Shown here in pieces: positions 13,548 through 23,700 of a stretch of DNA of 64,000 nt. The translations under genes were made by a program, and so were the position numbers. The notes beneath the pieces are model-generated. The model was not told the origin of the DNA. It was given only the letters and a program-made list of their open reading frames with translations, and made no database searches. The DNA comes from Saprospira grandis str. Lewin (GTDB lineage: Bacteria; Bacteroidota; Bacteroidia; Chitinophagales; Saprospiraceae): contig NC_016940.1 in NCBI RefSeq assembly GCF_000250635.1, forward strand, positions 968,995-1,032,994, written 5' to 3'. Within the stretch, counting starts at the first letter, position 1. Each line of letters opens with the position of its first letter.

Positions 13548-15692
13548 CTAATCGTTCACGGCTGTATTTCGGCCCAAATCTAAGCGATTGATGCGCCAGA
13601 AAAAAATGAGCAGGGCCAAAAGGCTAAAGCTGGCCAAAATAGAATAGAGCCAATATTGTTCAAAAAAACTTCTTTTGGCCAGAGCCATCGTTTGGCGGTC
13701 GCCCAGATAGAGGTAGCCGCTCCAAAACTGAGGGGCCGCCCATTCTGAGCTCAGTAAAAGGCTCAGTTGGGCCTCTCGGAAAGCCTCCTCTTTTTGGTAG
13801 CCCTTGGCTAGTAAATCGTAGAAAATAGACAAAAAAGCGGCTTCGGCTTCGGCAGATTTGGACCAGCGGCTCAGCAAAAGCGAAGAGCAGCCATCATGAG
13901 CAAAAAGATGTCGCCAGCGCAACAGCTCCTCAGCCTCGGCCTGCCGCTCGGGCAAGGGCACAAAATAAAGCAGAGCCGTTTGTATCGGCAACTGTCGGAG
14001 CTGCCAGGCCGACAGACTATCGGTAGCAAATAGATAGGGGGCTTGGGGGCCTTTTTGGGCCAAAGCCAAATGCAGCAGACTATAATCGCCAGAAGCTGCC
14101 AGGGGCTTAAAATCGGCCAAACTGGCCTCCTCTGCTCGATAAAAAGAGCCTCTAAAGCGTTGAAAAAGCAGATCGAAGCCAGAAGTAGGCAGCAAGCCCA
14201 TAGCTGGCGCCCGCTGATCTATGGCCAAGACATTTTTGCCCAAATTGGCCTTTTGGCTGCTGCTATCTGTAGGCAAAAAGCGATAACTCAGCTCCAGCTC
14301 CTTGATCAAATAGGGCAATTCGGCATAGCTTTTCTCTTCGGTAACCGCCTGGCGCAAAAGGGCCTCAAAAGGCAGCTGCCAGAGGGGGCCATCCAGATAA
14401 AGCTGTATTCCTTCTTTGTTTTCGGCCAGTCCGAGGGCCAAAAAGCGCTTATAAAAGCTATGCGCCTGCTGCAAATAGACCTTAGAGGGCTGGGTATTTT
14501 TTTGGGCTAATAGGCTGGCTAGTTGCGCCGTTGCCTGTTGGAGATCCTCGCTGCGGCCTAGCTTCCAGAAGCCCAGTAGCTGCTCTGCATCGGCAGCCAA
14601 AAGGTAGCTTTCTTCTTCGGCGGTATAATAAAGCAAAAACTCTTCGTTTTCCTTCAGTTGCTGCCGCAATTGGGACAGACTAAATTGGGGCAAGGGCGCA
14701 TAAGTAAGCGCATATCGGCTAGGCGATTCTTCTGCTAGGCGAGCCTGCCAAAGGGCCAAATTGGGGGTGGTTTGTCCGGCCAAAAGCAAACTATCGCTGC
14801 GAACATCCTTTCGTTGAGGCCAAAGCAATGCTCTTTTTTGCCAAACTCTAGCCTCTAGGGCCAGCTGCAGGGCCTGCTCAAAATACTGCGCTTGGGCCTC
14901 TTGGCTAAACTGCTGTTGGTAAAGGGCCACCGACTGCTCCCAAACCGCTGCGCTGAGGGTTAGCAAGCGTTTGCGCAATGGGCTATAAGGCCGCAATTGG
15001 GTCCAGGCTTGTTCTAGTTTTTGGCGACTCACCTGCAAGGACAACAAAGCAGACTTTGCGGGTTCCCAGCTGGCTTGTCGGCTCAAAATTTCGGCTTCTA
15101 ATAATAGGCTCTCGGCCTGTTGGCCCAAGCTAGCCAAAAGCTCCAGAGACCTTTCGGCCAAATACTTTTTGCGAAAGCGGTTTTGGCTTCGCTGCAGCTC
15201 TAAAAAATAAGCTTTAGCCAAGAGAAACAGCTGTTGTTCTCGGCTCAGGAACTGAATCGCCTGCTCCAAATAAATAGAAGAGCTGGGGCGTTTTTTGGCC
15301 AAATGCAGCAGGATTTCGCCCCAATAGGCCGTTCCTTCCAAGCCTTCCCAATAAGTGAGGGCCTTTTCTGTATCTTCCTCAATTAGGGCTTGGCCCGTCT
15401 TCCAGCGCCAAAACAGGCGCAGGCTATCTCCCTGCTCGAGGCTATCCATCAGGCTAAGCCCCTCTTGCCAAAAAGGCGCACGATTAGGCAGCGGCAGCTC
15501 GCCCAATAATTGGAGATAAGCTAAGCGGTCTGCGCCCTCCAAACTGGCTAAAGCCGTTTGGGCGGCAGCTTGGGCGCCTTCCCAATCTAGGGCGGCTTGG
15601 CGATTTTGAATGCTAGAAAGCGATTGGCCGAAGCTGCTCAAAGCAGTCAAGCCAAGGAATAAGATGGTAAAAATGGGCTGTATTCGAGCCAT
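13548..15692 (-). CDS. CHAT-domain-like membrane protein with degenerate active site
   Basis: 714 residues: signal peptide (MARIQPIFTILFLGLTALSSFGQ), a long Leu/Gln/Ala-rich helical region, a caspase-like CHAT fold from about residue 380 to 675, one C-terminal membrane helix (YWLYSILASFSLLALLIFFW, about 682-701) and a short basic/polar tail. CHAT landmarks are visible: LYLDGPLWQLPFEALL, the RWSKSAEAEAAFLSIFYDLL helix, EEAFREAQLSLL and PQFWSGYLYLGD. The usual catalytic His (HFAGHG) and Cys (LSAC.TG) regions read LLHLALAQKG and LLYFVPLPER, so it is probably not a peptidase. It follows the glycosyltransferase by 36 bp, same strand, and may be co-transcribed. Confidence 0.75.
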   Translation of the reverse strand: MARIQPIFTILFLGLTALSSFGQSLSSIQNRQAALDWEGAQAAAQTALASLEGADRLAYLQLLGELPLPNRAPFWQEGLSLMDSLEQGDSLRLFWRWKTGQALIEEDTEKALTYWEGLEGTAYWGEILLHLAKKRPSSSIYLEQAIQFLSREQQLFLLAKAYFLELQRSQNRFRKKYLAERSLELLASLGQQAESLLLEAEILSRQASWEPAKSALLSLQVSRQKLEQAWTQLRPYSPLRKRLLTLSAAVWEQSVALYQQQFSQEAQAQYFEQALQLALEARVWQKRALLWPQRKDVRSDSLLLAGQTTPNLALWQARLAEESPSRYALTYAPLPQFSLSQLRQQLKENEEFLLYYTAEEESYLLAADAEQLLGFWKLGRSEDLQQATAQLASLLAQKNTQPSKVYLQQAHSFYKRFLALGLAENKEGIQLYLDGPLWQLPFEALLRQAVTEEKSYAELPYLIKELELSYRFLPTDSSSQKANLGKNVLAIDQRAPAMGLLPTSGFDLLFQRFRGSFYRAEEASLADFKPLAASGDYSLLHLALAQKGPQAPYLFATDSLSAWQLRQLPIQTALLYFVPLPERQAEAEELLRWRHLFAHDGCSSLLLSRWSKSAEAEAAFLSIFYDLLAKGYQKEEAFREAQLSLLLSSEWAAPQFWSGYLYLGDRQTMALAKRSFFEQYWLYSILASFSLLALLIFFWRINRLDLGRNTAVND

Positions 15693-15728
15693 AGGAGTAG
15701 CACTAAAGGTGTTGGTAGATGCTGCGCA

Positions 15729-16841
15729 TCAAAGCGCTTCATAATAAGTTAATAGCTTTTGGGCTTCCTTTTCCCAAAGCCAATCTTGCTTAGCCAAACG
15801 GCAATTTGCTTGTAATTGTTGATAAAGCTGGGGCTCATCTAGTAGTCGGCGAATAGCCCTTGAAATTGCCTTGGGACTCAGTTCTTCTAGCAAAAGGGCC
15901 ACCTCATATTCGGCCAGATGCCGTTGATATTCTGGAAAAGCCATATTCAGGCTGGGTTTTTCTGCTTGAACGTAATCAAAGAACTTATTGGCCAAAGAAA
16001 AGTAGTAACTCTGTCCCTGATGCTTGAGCAGATTGAGGCCCAAATGCGCCTGAGGGGTTATTTTTTGCAGTTCTTCGGGCGGCAGGAAGCCCCAAAACTT
16101 AAGCTGTTCTCCCAAGTTAAGACTTTGCGCTTGTTCTTGCAAACTCGCCATTTTGTCGCCCTTGCCCAAAAGCCAAAGCTGAACTTCTTGAGGCGAAAAA
16201 TCGGCTAAAGCGGCAAGGAGTTCCTCTAGCCCCCTACCCTCGTTCAACATCCCTTGATAAATAAGAATCAGAGGACCATTTTCGGGATAACGAACGGCTG
16301 GCTGGGCTTTGGGCTGTGCAAGAGGCAGGTTGCGAATTACGCCAAAGGGCTGGCCGTGCTGCTCCTCAAACAAATCGGCCAAACTCTGACAGACCGTATA
16401 GGCCAGATCTACCTTCGGAATATAGTGGCGGGCAATCCAAGCCCAGATAGCTCGTATTTTAGGGCGACGGACCACCTCTGGCATTTCTTCAAAGTATTCA
16501 TGGGCATCAAAAACTAAGCGTTTCCCCTTTAGGCGAGCCGCCGCATGTCCTGCCGGCAAACTATCTAAATCTACAGCGCAAAGAATATCAAATTGCTGAA
16601 AAAGCAGAAAGAAGAATAGCCGCAATTGGTACTCGATATAAAAGAATTTTCCAGCCTGAAAAAAACAGTTTAGGCGCTTTTGCGCATAAGGCCTATCGGG
16701 CAAAGGCAGAGAGTCTTTTTGCTTTCGCCCCACCAAAGTAAGTTGATAACCTGCAGTCTGCAAGCTTAAACAAATACGGTGCATTCGCTGATCTTGCAAG
16801 AGGTCATTTGTGACACTACAATATATTTTTTTCTTCAACAT
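15729..16841 (-). CDS. GT4-family glycosyltransferase
   Basis: 370-residue GT-B glycosyltransferase. N-terminal acceptor domain begins MLKKKIYCSVTNDLLQDQRM, continues with FDAHEYFEEMPEVV, and the C-terminal donor-binding domain starts around residue 190 (LILIYQGMLNEGRGLEELL). The nucleotide-sugar region includes WLLGKGDKM, FWGFLPPEEL and a loop with SLANKFFDYVQAEKPSL in place of the common E-x7-E. It probably transfers a sugar during surface polysaccharide synthesis; the acceptor is unknown. It starts an apparent two-gene unit with the CHAT protein. Confidence 0.85.
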   Translation of the reverse strand: MLKKKIYCSVTNDLLQDQRMHRICLSLQTAGYQLTLVGRKQKDSLPLPDRPYAQKRLNCFFQAGKFFYIEYQLRLFFFLLFQQFDILCAVDLDSLPAGHAAARLKGKRLVFDAHEYFEEMPEVVRRPKIRAIWAWIARHYIPKVDLAYTVCQSLADLFEEQHGQPFGVIRNLPLAQPKAQPAVRYPENGPLILIYQGMLNEGRGLEELLAALADFSPQEVQLWLLGKGDKMASLQEQAQSLNLGEQLKFWGFLPPEELQKITPQAHLGLNLLKHQGQSYYFSLANKFFDYVQAEKPSLNMAFPEYQRHLAEYEVALLLEELSPKAISRAIRRLLDEPQLYQQLQANCRLAKQDWLWEKEAQKLLTYYEAL

Positions 16842-16846
16842 AAGCC

Positions 16847-16854
16847 CAAAGATA
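16847..16854 (-). promoter_or_regulatory. Possible -7 box (TATCTTTG) of the glycosyltransferase gene
   Basis: The minus strand carries TATCTTTG, the Bacteroidota -7 consensus TAnnTTTG, only 6 bp from the ATG at 16841. If used, the transcript would start at or next to the start codon (leaderless). No well spaced -33 TTG is visible, so it may be chance. Confidence 0.3.
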
Positions 16855-16906
16855 GAGAAGAGATGGCAAGAACCTATAGCTTTTATCCTCTAGACGCTAT
16901 TTTTTT

Positions 16907-17018
16907 GGGGCCTGCCGCCTTCGGCGGCCGGGCCCTTTCGGGGCTCGCAGGTCTGCTCGGCCCTGCAGCCCTACGGGCTTGGGTCTGGCCTGCGGCCACC
17001 CCTGCAGGCCCCTAGGCC
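16907..17018. repeat. GC-rich stem-loop repeat, copy F
   Basis: GGGGCCTGCCGCCTTCGGCG, GGGCTCGCAGGTCTGCTCGG and CAGGCCCCTAGGCC. It starts directly after TTTTTTT as in blocks C and D. The remaining gap up to 17272 holds further GC-rich hairpins (17100-17260) that share no words with the family, and no gene. Confidence 0.75.
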
Positions 17019-17272
17019 AATCCTCCCCTACTGCTCAGCTACAAGACGCTTCGCGCCTTCAAGCTTCGCAGGCTCGCGCCAAGCGCGCCCGGCCGGCGGC
17101 TGGCGGCGGCCACAACATTCTCTGCACTTGAGCTAATCTACCCCTCAATATATTCCATTTCAGGCCTAGTCCTCCCCTGCGCCGCCCCCGCCTGGGGGCT
17201 GGGCTCCTTTGGCCTTGGAGGCCAAAGCGCCCAGCATTACGATGCCCCCCTCCGGGGCGCATCCCCCATAAA

Positions 17273-17306
17273 AAAAGGGCTGTCGGGAAAACCCGACAGC
17301 CCTTCA
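17273..17306 (-). terminator. Intrinsic terminator of the giant adhesin gene
   Basis: Minus strand AAGGGCTGTCGGG-TTTT-CCCGACAGCCCTT, a 13-bp perfect stem, followed by TTTTT; 20 bp after the stop at 17326. Confidence 0.85.
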
Positions 17307-17325
17307 CTACATCATCAACTCAGCA

Positions 17326-17706
17326 CTAACGAAGCAAATTCACTGCGCCCTTAATCACTGCCGTCTCTCCATCAATATAGAGCACCTCAGCATACCAAGC
17401 ATAAACCCCAGAATTCATTGGCTTGCCCTTAAAGCTACCATCCCAACCCTGTTGAGGATCATTAGGATCAAGGTCTACACCTTCATACACCAACTCCCCC
17501 CAGCGGTCATACACTCTAAACACCAACACCTGCTCCACCTTCTCATCGCCCTGAATAAAGAAGCGGTCATTATTTCCGTCATTATTCGGCGTAAAGGCCG
17601 TAGGTGCAGCGGCATTTCTAGGCTTCTCCATCTTCACCACAATCGAGCTATCCTGCATACAGCCAGAAGCATTCATGGCCGTAAACTGATAAAATGCCCG
17701 ACTCAT
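17326..17706 (-). CDS. C-terminal T9SS type B (CHU_C) sorting domain of the giant adhesin, in a shifted frame
   Basis: 126 codons read from an internal ATG. It holds the gliding-motility-associated C-terminal domain: TAFTPNNDGNNDRFFI, VYDRWGELVYEG, GWDGSFKGKPMNSGVYAWYA and the end INLLR-like VNLLR. These are the type B signal for T9SS export and cell-surface attachment. It has no signal peptide and is not an independent gene. The preceding 3,352-residue frame stops inside it; skipping one G in TCGGGCA (about 17697-17703) joins them as ...TPYESG-AFYQFTAMNASGC. So the two together are one adhesin gene with a +1 disruption, either a real mutation, a sequencing error in a G run, or recoding. Confidence 0.8.
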   Translation of the reverse strand: MSRAFYQFTAMNASGCMQDSSIVVKMEKPRNAAAPTAFTPNNDGNNDRFFIQGDEKVEQVLVFRVYDRWGELVYEGVDLDPNDPQQGWDGSFKGKPMNSGVYAWYAEVLYIDGETAVIKGAVNLLR

Positions 17707-20700
17707 AAGGCGTAATATCCATCATTAGACTACTATCCAGCAATGCTCCAGAGTTAATCTCGGTCCACCACCAACTAGCTGCAGTCGTATCATTCAAGTC
17801 CGCAAAAAGCGTCAAGGTATCGCCATACTCTAGCACATACTCCACCTCGCCCGAATCTAAGGCCGGACCAAAGCTCGTGATAAAGAAGGGATCTGCCGCT
17901 TCTACCGTCACCAAAGTATCAAAGAGACAACCATTGTTATCTTGGACATACAAAGGATAAATCCCCGCTTCCAAGCCCACAAAGAGGTTACCGCCCTGGA
18001 ACGTCAAGCTATCTAGACTATAAGTATAGCCTCCCAACAAAGTCGATCCGCCCGTTCCATCCAACTGAATGCTTCCGTTCGCATCGCCCACACAGGCCAC
18101 GCCTGTAATATTGAGGTTGCCAATACCTACTTCCGTCGGATTCGCCAAGCTAATGCTTGTATCTACCTTACATCCGTTGGCATCTTCCACATTAAGCGTA
18201 TAGTTGCCTGCCGCTATGCTATCCAAACTAGGCGTTAGCGCCCCATTGGACCATAGATAACTATAAGGCGAAGTTCCACCAGCTACCGTAGAGCCCAAAG
18301 CTCCTGTACTGTTGTTGTAGCAATCTACCGCGCGAACTTGATTCAAGCTCAACTCCAATTCAGCAGGCTGACCCACTTGGTAGCTAAAGCTATCCACACA
18401 ACCACTAATCGATTGGACCACCACGCCATATTGGCCAGCGGGTACAGCCGTAATGCTTGTGCCTACAACTCCATTGCTCCAGTAACTCGCCTGCAAAGGC
18501 TCATTCGAGTTCGTAATGCTAATCGAGCCCGTAGAAGCCCCATAGCAATCTACATCATCAATCGCTACCGTAATGCTCAAGGCCAAGGCCTCGTCTACTA
18601 CTGCCGTATCTACCTGCGTACAGCCATTAAGGTCTGTTACACTCACATAATAAGTGCCTGCAGAAAGGCCAGTGGCTACATTCGTCGTCTGACCCAAAGG
18701 ATCTGACCACTGATAGCTTAGAGTTCCTGTTCCACCAGAAGCCATCACCTGAGCGCTTCCATCTGCGCTGCCTGTACAGCTTGCATCTGTTACATTCACT
18801 ATTTGGCTACTGATTCCTGAGCTTTCATTTACCGTTGCCGAACGGACCAGAGAACAGCCGTTAGCATCTGTAATCGTCACGCTATAGCTGCCTACTGTCA
18901 AGTTCGAATTTACATCCGTACTCGCTCCATTCGACCAAGCATAAGTATAGTCTCCATTGCTGTTTGGCGTTCCACCACTCACAATAGCCGTAATTTGACC
19001 AGAGGCCCCACCAAAGCAAAGCGCATCCGCAGTATTTAGGGTCGCCACTAGCTCACTAGCGGGTTCACTCACTATAATCTGGCTGTTGGTCACACAACCA
19101 TTCGCATCCGTTACGCTGACCACATAAGTACCTGCGGCCAAACCGCTAATACTTTGGCCAGTCATTCCGTTGGACCAAGCAAAGCTGTATGGTAGGGTTC
19201 CGCCACTCAAGAAGACCGTGGCCGTTCCATCGGCTCCCCCTTTACAGTTCACCGCCGTCATCCGAATCGTATCGACGACTAGGGCCGCAGGTTCTACCAT
19301 ATTGACATCCAAGGTCGTGCTACAGCCATTGGCATCTGTTGCCGTTACTGTATTTATGCCAGCGCCTAGGCTTGTTGCAGTTGCTGTGGTCTCCCCATTG
19401 GGCCAGAGATAAGTATAAGGGGCAGTCCCTCCGCTAGCCACTACTGTTGCCGTTCCATCTTGATCGCCATTACAGCTAGGGTTACTGCTCGATACAAAGC
19501 TCAATACTACAGGATCTGGATTTTGTAGCAAGACTTGTTCTATAACAGAACAACCTTGGCTATCCACTACTACCACAGAGTAAGCGCCTGGCGCTAGGTT
19601 CATTGCGGTGGCTGTAGTTTGTCCATCCGACCAAAGGTAAGTATAAGGGGCGGTTCCTCCTGTGGGAACTGCCGTAGCGCTACCGCTATTCGCTCCAGCA
19701 CAGGCGGCTGTATTGGTGCTAATCGTTGCAGTCAACAAGCTAGGCTCGCCAATCACAATACTTTCTACTAGCTGACAGGCATTGGCATCGGTTATCGTCA
19801 CGCTATGCGTTCCTGCCGATAGCCCTACTGCAGTCGCCGTTCCTTGGCCATCTGACCAGAAGTAAGTATAAGGCATTGTTCCACCTTGTACGCTTACCGT
19901 AGCATTACCATCTGTACTTCCGTTACAGCTAGGTGCATTGGCGCTCATGCTAGCCGTTAGGGCTGCGGGCTCTTCTACTTCTGTAGTAGATACCATATCA
20001 CAACCATTGGCATCGGTGACCGTCACCTCATAAGTACCGGCCATTAGGCCCGTAATTGTGGCTCCCGTCATACCATTATCCCAGTTGTAGTTATAAGGAG
20101 GCGTTCCACCGCTAGCGCTTACACTAGCCGTTCCATCGCTTCCACCTGCACAAGATACATCCGTATCGCTTAGGCTCAACTGAATGGCCGTGGGCTCTGT
20201 AATCGTTACCGAAATCGGCAATACACAGTTGTTTCCATCTCGGACCTCTACGGTGTAGGTGCCTGCGCAGAGACCCGTAAAGTTATTATTGCTGCTAAAC
20301 ACATTGCCTGTTTGACCAGGACCCAAAATGCGGTATTCATAGCCATTTACGCCCAAGGTACCCGTTCCAGATACTGCAGTAGCGATAATTTGGCCATCGC
20401 AATCATTGGCACAGAATACATTCACTTGCTGGATCGTCGCATCCAAAGGTACTGGATCGGCTAAGCTGATGCTATCAATAGCGGTACAGCCAGAAGCATC
20501 CGTTACCGTTACGGCATAAGTCCCTGCCGCCAAGTTGCTAGCAATTGTACCGTTTTGAGCTTGGGCGCCAGACCAGGCATAAGTATAAGGGGCAATGCCA
20601 CCACTAGCCGTAACCTGAGCCGCTCCATCTGCTGCACCAGGGCAGCTAATTGCTGCGCCGTTGTAGTTCGAGTATTGTTGAACAGCCATCACGATAGGAG

Positions 20701-23700
20701 CTGGCTGCAACAAAACAGCAACCGCAGTATCTGAACAACCTCGGCTATCTGTAGCCAAAAGGGTGTAGGTACCTGCCCCCAAATTGAAGAGGTCCTCTGT
20801 TGTTTCCCCTGTAGACCAAGAGAAGGTATAGTTAGGCGTACCACCCTGAGCATCGGCGTCAATCATTCCAGTACTATCTCCAGCACAACCAGGCTGTGTA
20901 ATAGATAGAATGTTGGCTTGTACTGCAGTAACAGGTTGGCCTACCGCTACAGAAGCAGTATTCGTACAACCTGTAGCATCAGTCAAAGTTAAATCATAAC
21001 TACCGGCAGCCAAGTTAGAAATTTGGCTTGTTGTCGCTCCATTCGACCAGTTGTAGCTATAAGGGGTAACCCCACCTACAGCCGAAGCGCTAGCGCTTCC
21101 ATCTGTACCACCAAAACAAGTGACATCTACAGTACTAAAGTTGATCTGAATAGGAGCAGGATCTACCAGTGTGCCATTATCTGTAACTACACAGCCATTG
21201 GCATCTGTAATTGTTACGCTATAAGCAGCCGCTGTAAGGTTAATAGCGGGATTGCTTGTTTGGTTATCTGACCAAAGGTAGCTATAGGGTTGAGTTCCTC
21301 CTGTTACAGTGGCCTCTAGGGTTCCATCAGAACCAGCAAAACAGCTAGGGTTAGTAGCGAGCATAGCTGCAGTGGCCAAAACAGTAGGTTCAGTAATAAT
21401 AAAGCAGCTATCCATTGTACAGCCATTATTATCCGTTACTGTTACACAATAAGTGTCTGCTACGAGGTTGCTATTAGTGGCTGTAGTTGCTCCATTGCTC
21501 CAGTTATAGCTAAAAGGTGCAGTACCTGCAGATGCCGTCAAGGCGATTTCGCCATCATTTCCGCCATTACAACTTACGGCACTTACTGTTGCTGCCAGCT
21601 GAATAGCCAAAGGATCTGTAAGTGTAATGCAATCTGTAAATGTACAGCCATTAGCATCTGTAACCGTCACACAGTGGTTCGCTGCCAAAAGGTTGCTAGC
21701 CGTAGGAGTGGTCTGTCCATCAGACCAAAGGTAGCTATAAGGCTGTGTTCCACCAGTCGCCACTGCAGAGGCTTGACCTGTAGCAGTTCCTGCACAAGCA
21801 GGATCTATTCCCGATAATGTAGCATTTAAAGCTGCGGCAGGTTCTGCTACCGTAGCAGTAGTAACTAGACTACAGCTATTTCCGTCTGTAATCGTCACAT
21901 TATATGTCCCTGCGATGAGGTTGCTAGCGGTTGCTGTAGTTTGAGCAGAAGCATCATCCCATACATAAGTATAAGTTCCTGTTCCGCCTGTTGCTGTTAC
22001 CGTGGCAGCACCATCATTTCCAGCAAAACAATTTACAGCCACAGTAGAGCTAGTAGCAGAAATCGCCGTAGGTTCATTGACTGTTGCCGTTGCCGTGATG
22101 CTACAGTTATTAGCATCTGTAATGGTTACTGTATAAGTAGCGGCGCTAAGAGCAGTTGCTGTTGCTGTAGTTTGGCCAGAAGCATCATCCCATACATAAG
22201 TATAAGTTCCTGTTCCGCCTGCTACGACTACGCTTGCCGTACCATCTGTTCCAGCATTACAATTCACATCAGTAGCTGAGGTTGTAGCCGTAAGCGCAGC
22301 GGGTTCTGTCACTACTTGCTGATCTGTTATAGAACAAGCATTTCCATCTGTTACCGTCACGGTATAAGTGCCAGCAGCTAGGCCAGTAGCCGTTGCTGTA
22401 GTTTGAGCAGAAGCATCATCCCACTCATAAGTGTAAGGAAGTGTACCATTACTTACAGTTACTGTAGCCGTACCACTATTATCTCCAGCACAGTTGAGAT
22501 CTGATCCCCCCATCACTGTTTGTATTGCTGTAGGCTCGGCGACTATTCCACAATCAGTAAAGACACAACCATTATTATCTGTTACCGTCACACAATAACT
22601 TCCTGCAACTAAACTAGTTGCTGTAGCCGTAATTTGTGTAGCTGGATCATTCCAAACATAAGTATAAGGAGCTGTACCTCCTGTTCCTCCTGCAGCAATC
22701 ACCCCATCTGCAAATCCATTACAACTAGCATCAGTCACTGTTAAGGTAGCTCCTAAGGATTGAGCAGGTTCACTCACTGTTCCACAATCAACAATGCTAC
22801 AACCATTCACATCTGTAATGGTTACACAATAAGTACCTGCGCTTAAGTTGCTAGCCGTAGCTGTTGTTTGTGCAGAAGCATCATCCCATACATAAGTATA
22901 AGTTCCAGTGCCCCCCGCTACAGTTGTAGCCAAGCTACCATCATTTCCGGCATGGCAATTTACATCTGTCACTGTGGTTGTTACCGTCAAGGCAGCAGGC
23001 TCAGTGACTACAATATTCGCTGTATCTCTACAACCTGCAGCATCTTCTACAATCAAGTTGTATGTTCCTGCTGCAGCATTATATACCGTATCGGCAGAAG
23101 TGCTAAACAAGAAAGAAGAACCTCCGGTCCAAGTATAAGTATAAGGAGCTGTTCCCTGTGTTGTTCCTGTCGCTAAAGTTGCGCTATCAGCATTACAAGC
23201 AATAGGGGTTACTTCATTGAGGGCTAAAACAGGAGGGTTATTGCTTGCCGTAATGTTCAAGCTCGTATCTGCAGTACAACCATTGGCATCTGTAATCGTC
23301 ACGCCATAGGTTCCTGAGTTAAGGCCAGTAATAGCCGCTGTAGTTCCTCCATTAGACCAATCATAGGTATAAGCAGCTGTTCCACCCAACGCTTCTACTT
23401 CTATGGCGCCTAAGGTACCACAAGCAGGACCAGTTTGCGAGACGACAGCCATTTGTAGTTGGTCCGGACGAACAATGTCCAAACAAATAGAAGATGTACA
23501 TCCATTATTATCAGTCATGGTCACACAGTAGTTGCCCGGAGCAAGGTTGCTCTGGCTAGCGGTTGTTCCTCCATTAGACCAAAGGAAACTATAAGGAGCA
23601 GTTCCTCCTGTTCCAGCAACCGTCGCACTACCATCATTGGCAGAACAACCTGCTTGCGTACTCGATTGCAAAAAGACTACTGGCGCAGTAGGTGCAGGAT

